Source: Tenuifilum sp040752515
Lineage (GTDB): Bacteria; Bacteroidota; Bacteroidia; Bacteroidales; Tenuifilaceae
DNA: 17,140 nucleotides
Direction: 5' to 3'
NCBI GenBank assembly: GCA_040752515.1
Contig: JBFMGQ010000043.1
Span: forward strand, 1 to 17,140
The translations under genes and the position numbers were made by a program. Within the stretch, counting starts at the first letter, position 1, and every line of letters begins with the position of its first letter. Below the pieces are notes generated by a model. The model ran no database searches. It was not told the origin of the DNA and was given only the letters and a program-made list of their open reading frames with translations. Positions 14,572 to 17,140 of the stretch are shown one piece after another.

Positions 14572-16296
14572 ATGGGTAAGGTTTCTTTAAATAAATCTGC
14601 ACTGATAATATCTCTGTTATTTATAGCATTTATTGGGCTTTCCAATACACCTTTACAAGATCCCCAAGGGGTTGAGGAGCTTATTACTTTGGCCAAGCAA
14701 TACGAAAGCGCTGGTAATGCCAACCAGGCAGTTTATTACTACGATAAGGCGGCAAATGCTTACTGGCGAGCTAACGACTTTCGAAGTGCTATCGCATACT
14801 TTGAGAAAGCCATTGAAAATATCAAAAAGGTTGGTAACAGGAATGGAGAAAAGCTCTTATACATCAATCTTGGATTACTTTACTCCGAGATTGGTGAATA
14901 TACCCACGCTCAAAAGAGTTTTGAGAATGCACTAAACATTGCCAGTTCATCCGGTAAAAAGCAAGATATAGGTCAAATCTTGCATAATATTTCGACAGTT
15001 CAGATTGAGCAGGGTAATTATCAGGGAGCATTGGCAACGTTAAGTAAAACTGAATCCATAGCACAGGAAATTGGCGACCAGAAATTGCTTCGGAATGTTT
15101 ACTACAACTACAATAGGGCTTACGAGGGGTTAATGAATACCGAAAAAGCTGCTGAGTATTTCAGTTTGTATGCCATGCTTACCAAGAAAATTCAGGCCGA
15201 AGAGATAAGAAAGAAGGAGCAGCAAGCAAAAGCCATAGTCGATAGCGCCGGAAGGGTTGTGCAACAGGTGGTTCAGGAAAAGGAGCAAACTGTAAAAAGA
15301 CTTGCTGAAACCAGTCGAGAACTGGAGGAGCGGGAACAGAACCTTAAAGAGGTAGAGAAACTTACCCGTGAGCAGCAAATGCAGATAGAGCTTTTGAATG
15401 CTGAAATGAAGCTTCGCGATGCTGTAATCCAGCACCAGAAGTTGCTTCAGAAGGTATATATAGGTTTAATCCTTTTTTCGTTAGCATTTGCAGCAGCGTT
15501 GTACTATGCCTATGTTCAGAAGCGAAGGGCCAACAAACTTCTTAAGGAGAAGAATGCCGAAATATCAAGGCAACATGATGCCATTAGCCGGCAGGCCGAT
15601 GAATTGCGCGAATTGAATGCGCTTAAGGATAAACTCTTTTCAATTATTGCCCACGACCTTCGTAGTCCCCTTTTCTCGCTGATAACCATGCTCAATATAG
15701 CCAAAGAGGGGCACTTTACCCCCGAAAGTTTTAAGGAAATTCTCGATGAATTATCGGTTAATGTTAACCATACCACAGCACTGCTTGAGAACCTATTAAC
15801 CTGGGCCAAAACCCAAATGCATGGCGTAAAGGTTAACCCTCAAAACTTCGATTTAAATCAGCTGGTTAATTCCCGGATTCAACTTTTGAATGAGGCTGCC
15901 GAGTCCAAGGAGATTAAGCTAAAGAATAATATCTCACAGGGGACCTATGTTTTTGCTGATACCGATATGGCCGACATCGTTATCAGAAATTTAATTTCAA
16001 ATGCCATTAAGTTCTGCAATGCGGGTGATAAAATTACTATTTGGAATTCGGTAAGTGGAGGAAAGGTTACCGTTTGCGTGGAAGATACCGGAATGGGAAT
16101 GACCGACGATGTACTCCAGAAACTTTTTGGAACCCAGATAACCTCCACTCCCGGTACAAAAAATGAGAAGGGTACCGGATTAGGGCTTATACTTTGCAAA
16201 GAGTTTGTTCAAATGAATGGAGGCGAAATTTGGGCTGAGAGTCAGCCGGGTAAGGGTAGTAAGTTCTTCTTTACCTTGCCAACAGCCAGCGTTTAA
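14572..16296 (+). CDS. TPR-containing membrane sensor histidine kinase
   Basis: The 574 residues are arranged as an N-terminal hydrophobic segment (10-25, signal peptide or anchor), TPR-type helices (about 35-205), a long coiled coil (205-292), one transmembrane helix (295-312), a second short coiled coil (318-350), and the kinase core. The HisKA H-box is SIIAHDLRSPL with phospho-acceptor His361; the ATPase domain has N-box RNLISNAIKFC (472-482, Asn473/Asn477), G1 EDTGMGM (Asp505), the F-box KLFG and G2 GTGLGL (534-539). The TPR sensor should lie in the periplasm and signal through the coiled coil across the membrane. No response regulator is adjacent, so its partner is unknown. AAAGG at 14561-14565 could serve as ribosome site. 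A terminator follows directly. Such TPR kinases are common in Bacteroidota. Confidence 0.9.
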   Translation: MGKVSLNKSALIISLLFIAFIGLSNTPLQDPQGVEELITLAKQYESAGNANQAVYYYDKAANAYWRANDFRSAIAYFEKAIENIKKVGNRNGEKLLYINLGLLYSEIGEYTHAQKSFENALNIASSSGKKQDIGQILHNISTVQIEQGNYQGALATLSKTESIAQEIGDQKLLRNVYYNYNRAYEGLMNTEKAAEYFSLYAMLTKKIQAEEIRKKEQQAKAIVDSAGRVVQQVVQEKEQTVKRLAETSRELEEREQNLKEVEKLTREQQMQIELLNAEMKLRDAVIQHQKLLQKVYIGLILFSLAFAAALYYAYVQKRRANKLLKEKNAEISRQHDAISRQADELRELNALKDKLFSIIAHDLRSPLFSLITMLNIAKEGHFTPESFKEILDELSVNVNHTTALLENLLTWAKTQMHGVKVNPQNFDLNQLVNSRIQLLNEAAESKEIKLKNNISQGTYVFADTDMADIVIRNLISNAIKFCNAGDKITIWNSVSGGKVTVCVEDTGMGMTDDVLQKLFGTQITSTPGTKNEKGTGLGLILCKEFVQMNGGEIWAESQPGKGSKFFFTLPTASV

Positions 16297-16315
16297 AACC
16301 CTATTAAACTCTACG

Positions 16316-16347
16316 AAAAAGGAGTTAGTTTTTCTAACTCCTTTTTT
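16316..16347 (+). terminator. Rho-independent terminator of the histidine kinase
   Basis: AAAAAGGAGTTAG (16316-16328), loop TTTTT, and CTAACTCCTTTTT (16334-16346) form a 13-pair stem ending in a T-run, 20 bases after the kinase stop. It separates the kinase from the cytidylate-kinase-like gene. Confidence 0.9.
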
Positions 16348-16398
16348 ATTGACTTTGCCCCTGAATTTTTATAACTTTAGAACAAATAGAAAATAGGT

Positions 16399-17070
16399 AT
16401 GAGCATAGCACTTATCAAATATCTATCGGAATGGAATAAGCGCCCTAGCGATAAGTATAAGGAACCAGGCCCTGTTGTTACCATTTCTCGCGAAATGGGC
16501 TGTCCGGGCAAGCAGGTTTCATCTACCCTTATTGAAGAACTGAATAAAAGGTATCGATTGAAAAATGAATTAGCATGGCGCTGGCTAGCCAAGGAGGATA
16601 TTTTGCGAATAGCCTCATCAAAACTCGGCTTACCAAAGGAGGAAATTGATTATGTTTTTGAGGCCAAGCGTAAGGGGATAATGCAGGAGATACTTGAATC
16701 GATGTCGACCAAGTACTATAAAAGCGATAGGCATATTCAGAATACCGTAAAAAGCATTATTCGTTCCGAAGCATCAAAGGGGCATGTAGTGATTTTGGGT
16801 AGAGGCGGTGTTGCAATAACGCGTGATATCCCCCGTTCGCTTCATATCCATCTTGAAGCACCTTTTGAATGGCGCGTTCTTAGGGTTGAGGAGATGTACC
16901 ATTTTGAACCCAAGGAGGCCGAATTATACGTTCGTGAGATAGACAAGAAACGCGAAGAAATCAGGATTTACTTTGGGGGGAAAGATACTGACTACACCCG
17001 TTTCGATATAACCTTTCACTATTGTCCGACTAAAATGCAAATATTGGGTCTTACGCCAATAAATGCATGA
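16399..17070 (+). CDS. Cytidylate-kinase-like protein, C-terminus replaced by the repeated element
   Basis: The 223-residue frame belongs to the cytidylate-kinase-like family (Cytidylate_kin_2, P-loop NMP kinase fold). It has the nucleotide-binding segment VVTISREMGCPGKQVSSTL (26-44), the family core VILGRGGVAITRDIPRSLHI (131-150) and the Arg-rich lid WRVLRVEE (158-165). The match to the family runs through YTRFDIT (199-205). From codon 206 onward (17014-17070) the frame is encoded by the repeat that also occupies 1-128, so the last 18 residues, FHYCPTKMQILGLTPINA, are probably foreign, read from an inserted element until a chance TGA. The family normally has a further helix after this strand. 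The protein may be impaired or tolerate the loss; the gene is best treated as 3'-truncated. The substrate of this subfamily is not known from sequence. Confidence 0.75.
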   Translation: MSIALIKYLSEWNKRPSDKYKEPGPVVTISREMGCPGKQVSSTLIEELNKRYRLKNELAWRWLAKEDILRIASSKLGLPKEEIDYVFEAKRKGIMQEILESMSTKYYKSDRHIQNTVKSIIRSEASKGHVVILGRGGVAITRDIPRSLHIHLEAPFEWRVLRVEEMYHFEPKEAELYVREIDKKREEIRIYFGGKDTDYTRFDITFHYCPTKMQILGLTPINA

Positions 17071-17140
17071 TAATCAGATATTAAAATTCATTACTAAAAA
17101 GAGACCTCCCCCCTCAAAACAATAGTTGAAGTTGTCCCTT
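17013..17140 (-). mobile_element. End of the repeated element, probably an insertion sequence (right copy)
   Basis: This is the inverted partner of 1-128. The shared sequence begins at CTTTCAC (17013), inside the cytidylate-kinase-like gene, and runs off the window end. Differences from the left copy are at 17047, 17051 and 17053, plus the final base. Read inward from the window end on the minus strand it gives KGQLQLLF and then TGA. The two copies are oppositely oriented, each showing the same end of the element to the unique 16.9 kb between them. Family and target-site duplication cannot be determined here. Confidence 0.65.
17114..17140 (-). CDS. Possible transposase C-terminus, partial (runs off window end)
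   Basis: On the minus strand these 27 bases encode KGQLQLLF followed by TGA, the counterpart of 1-27, where the first residue is Q. The call rests on the same reasoning as for the left copy and is equally limited by length. Confidence 0.3.
   Translation of the reverse strand, partial: KGQLQLLF

Noticed and set aside
1..17140. Circular or linear replicon with terminal repeats
   Set aside because: The end repeat is inverted, so the window cannot close as a circle by direct overlap. A linear replicon with terminal inverted repeats is unlikely given chromosomal housekeeping genes such as gyrB and no replication or partition genes.

Overview
The window looks like one contig from a Bacteroidota genome, most likely Bacteroidales. 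The evidence is a moderately AT-rich composition, exported proteins with the Ala|Gln signal-peptide junction common in the phylum, TAnnTTTG-type -7 promoter boxes, few Shine-Dalgarno sites, a ~650-residue GyrB without the large proteobacterial insert, and families typical of the phylum: MORN-2/YwqK repeats, a giant periplasmic TPR protein paired with an outer-membrane barrel, and a TPR-histidine kinase. No tRNA, rRNA, CRISPR array or phage module was seen.

Layout. (1) 1-128 is the end of a repeated element, probably an insertion sequence. The same 128 bases close the window in inverted orientation at 17013-17140. (2) 366-2409 (+) holds a secreted PapD-like/Ig-fold protein and a secreted MORN-repeat protein, ending at a bidirectional terminator shared with gyrB. 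(3) 2440-4410 (-) is gyrB. (4) 4630-9361 (-) is a two-gene unit: a 1016-residue exported TPR protein followed by an outer-membrane beta-barrel protein. (5) 9531-10921 (+) is a pirin followed by type I isopentenyl-diphosphate isomerase. (6) 10918-13095 (-) is a Cu(I)-exporting P1B ATPase whose stop codon overlaps the idi stop in a shared TTAA. (7) 13096-13438 is a gene-free stretch with the copA promoter region, a compact cluster of three hairpins, and the terminator of the next operon. (8) 13439-14319 (-) is a thioredoxin-like/glutaredoxin fusion followed by an orphan GroES-like co-chaperonin. (9) 14572-16296 (+) is a TPR-coiled-coil-TM histidine kinase with a clear terminator. (10) 16399-17070 (+) is a cytidylate-kinase-like gene whose 3' end has been replaced by the repeated element.

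How it fits together. Most of the window is ordinary chromosomal content: topology, isoprenoid, copper, redox/proteostasis and envelope genes in small operons. The unusual parts are the matched element ends at both edges, one of which truncates a nucleotide-kinase-family gene, and the unexplained three-hairpin cluster between the redox/co-chaperonin operon and copA. I did not find a convincing new multi-gene defence or mobile system. The best candidates for something undescribed are the hairpin cluster (13202-13352), the Trx/Grx-GroES pairing, and the TPR/barrel envelope pair.
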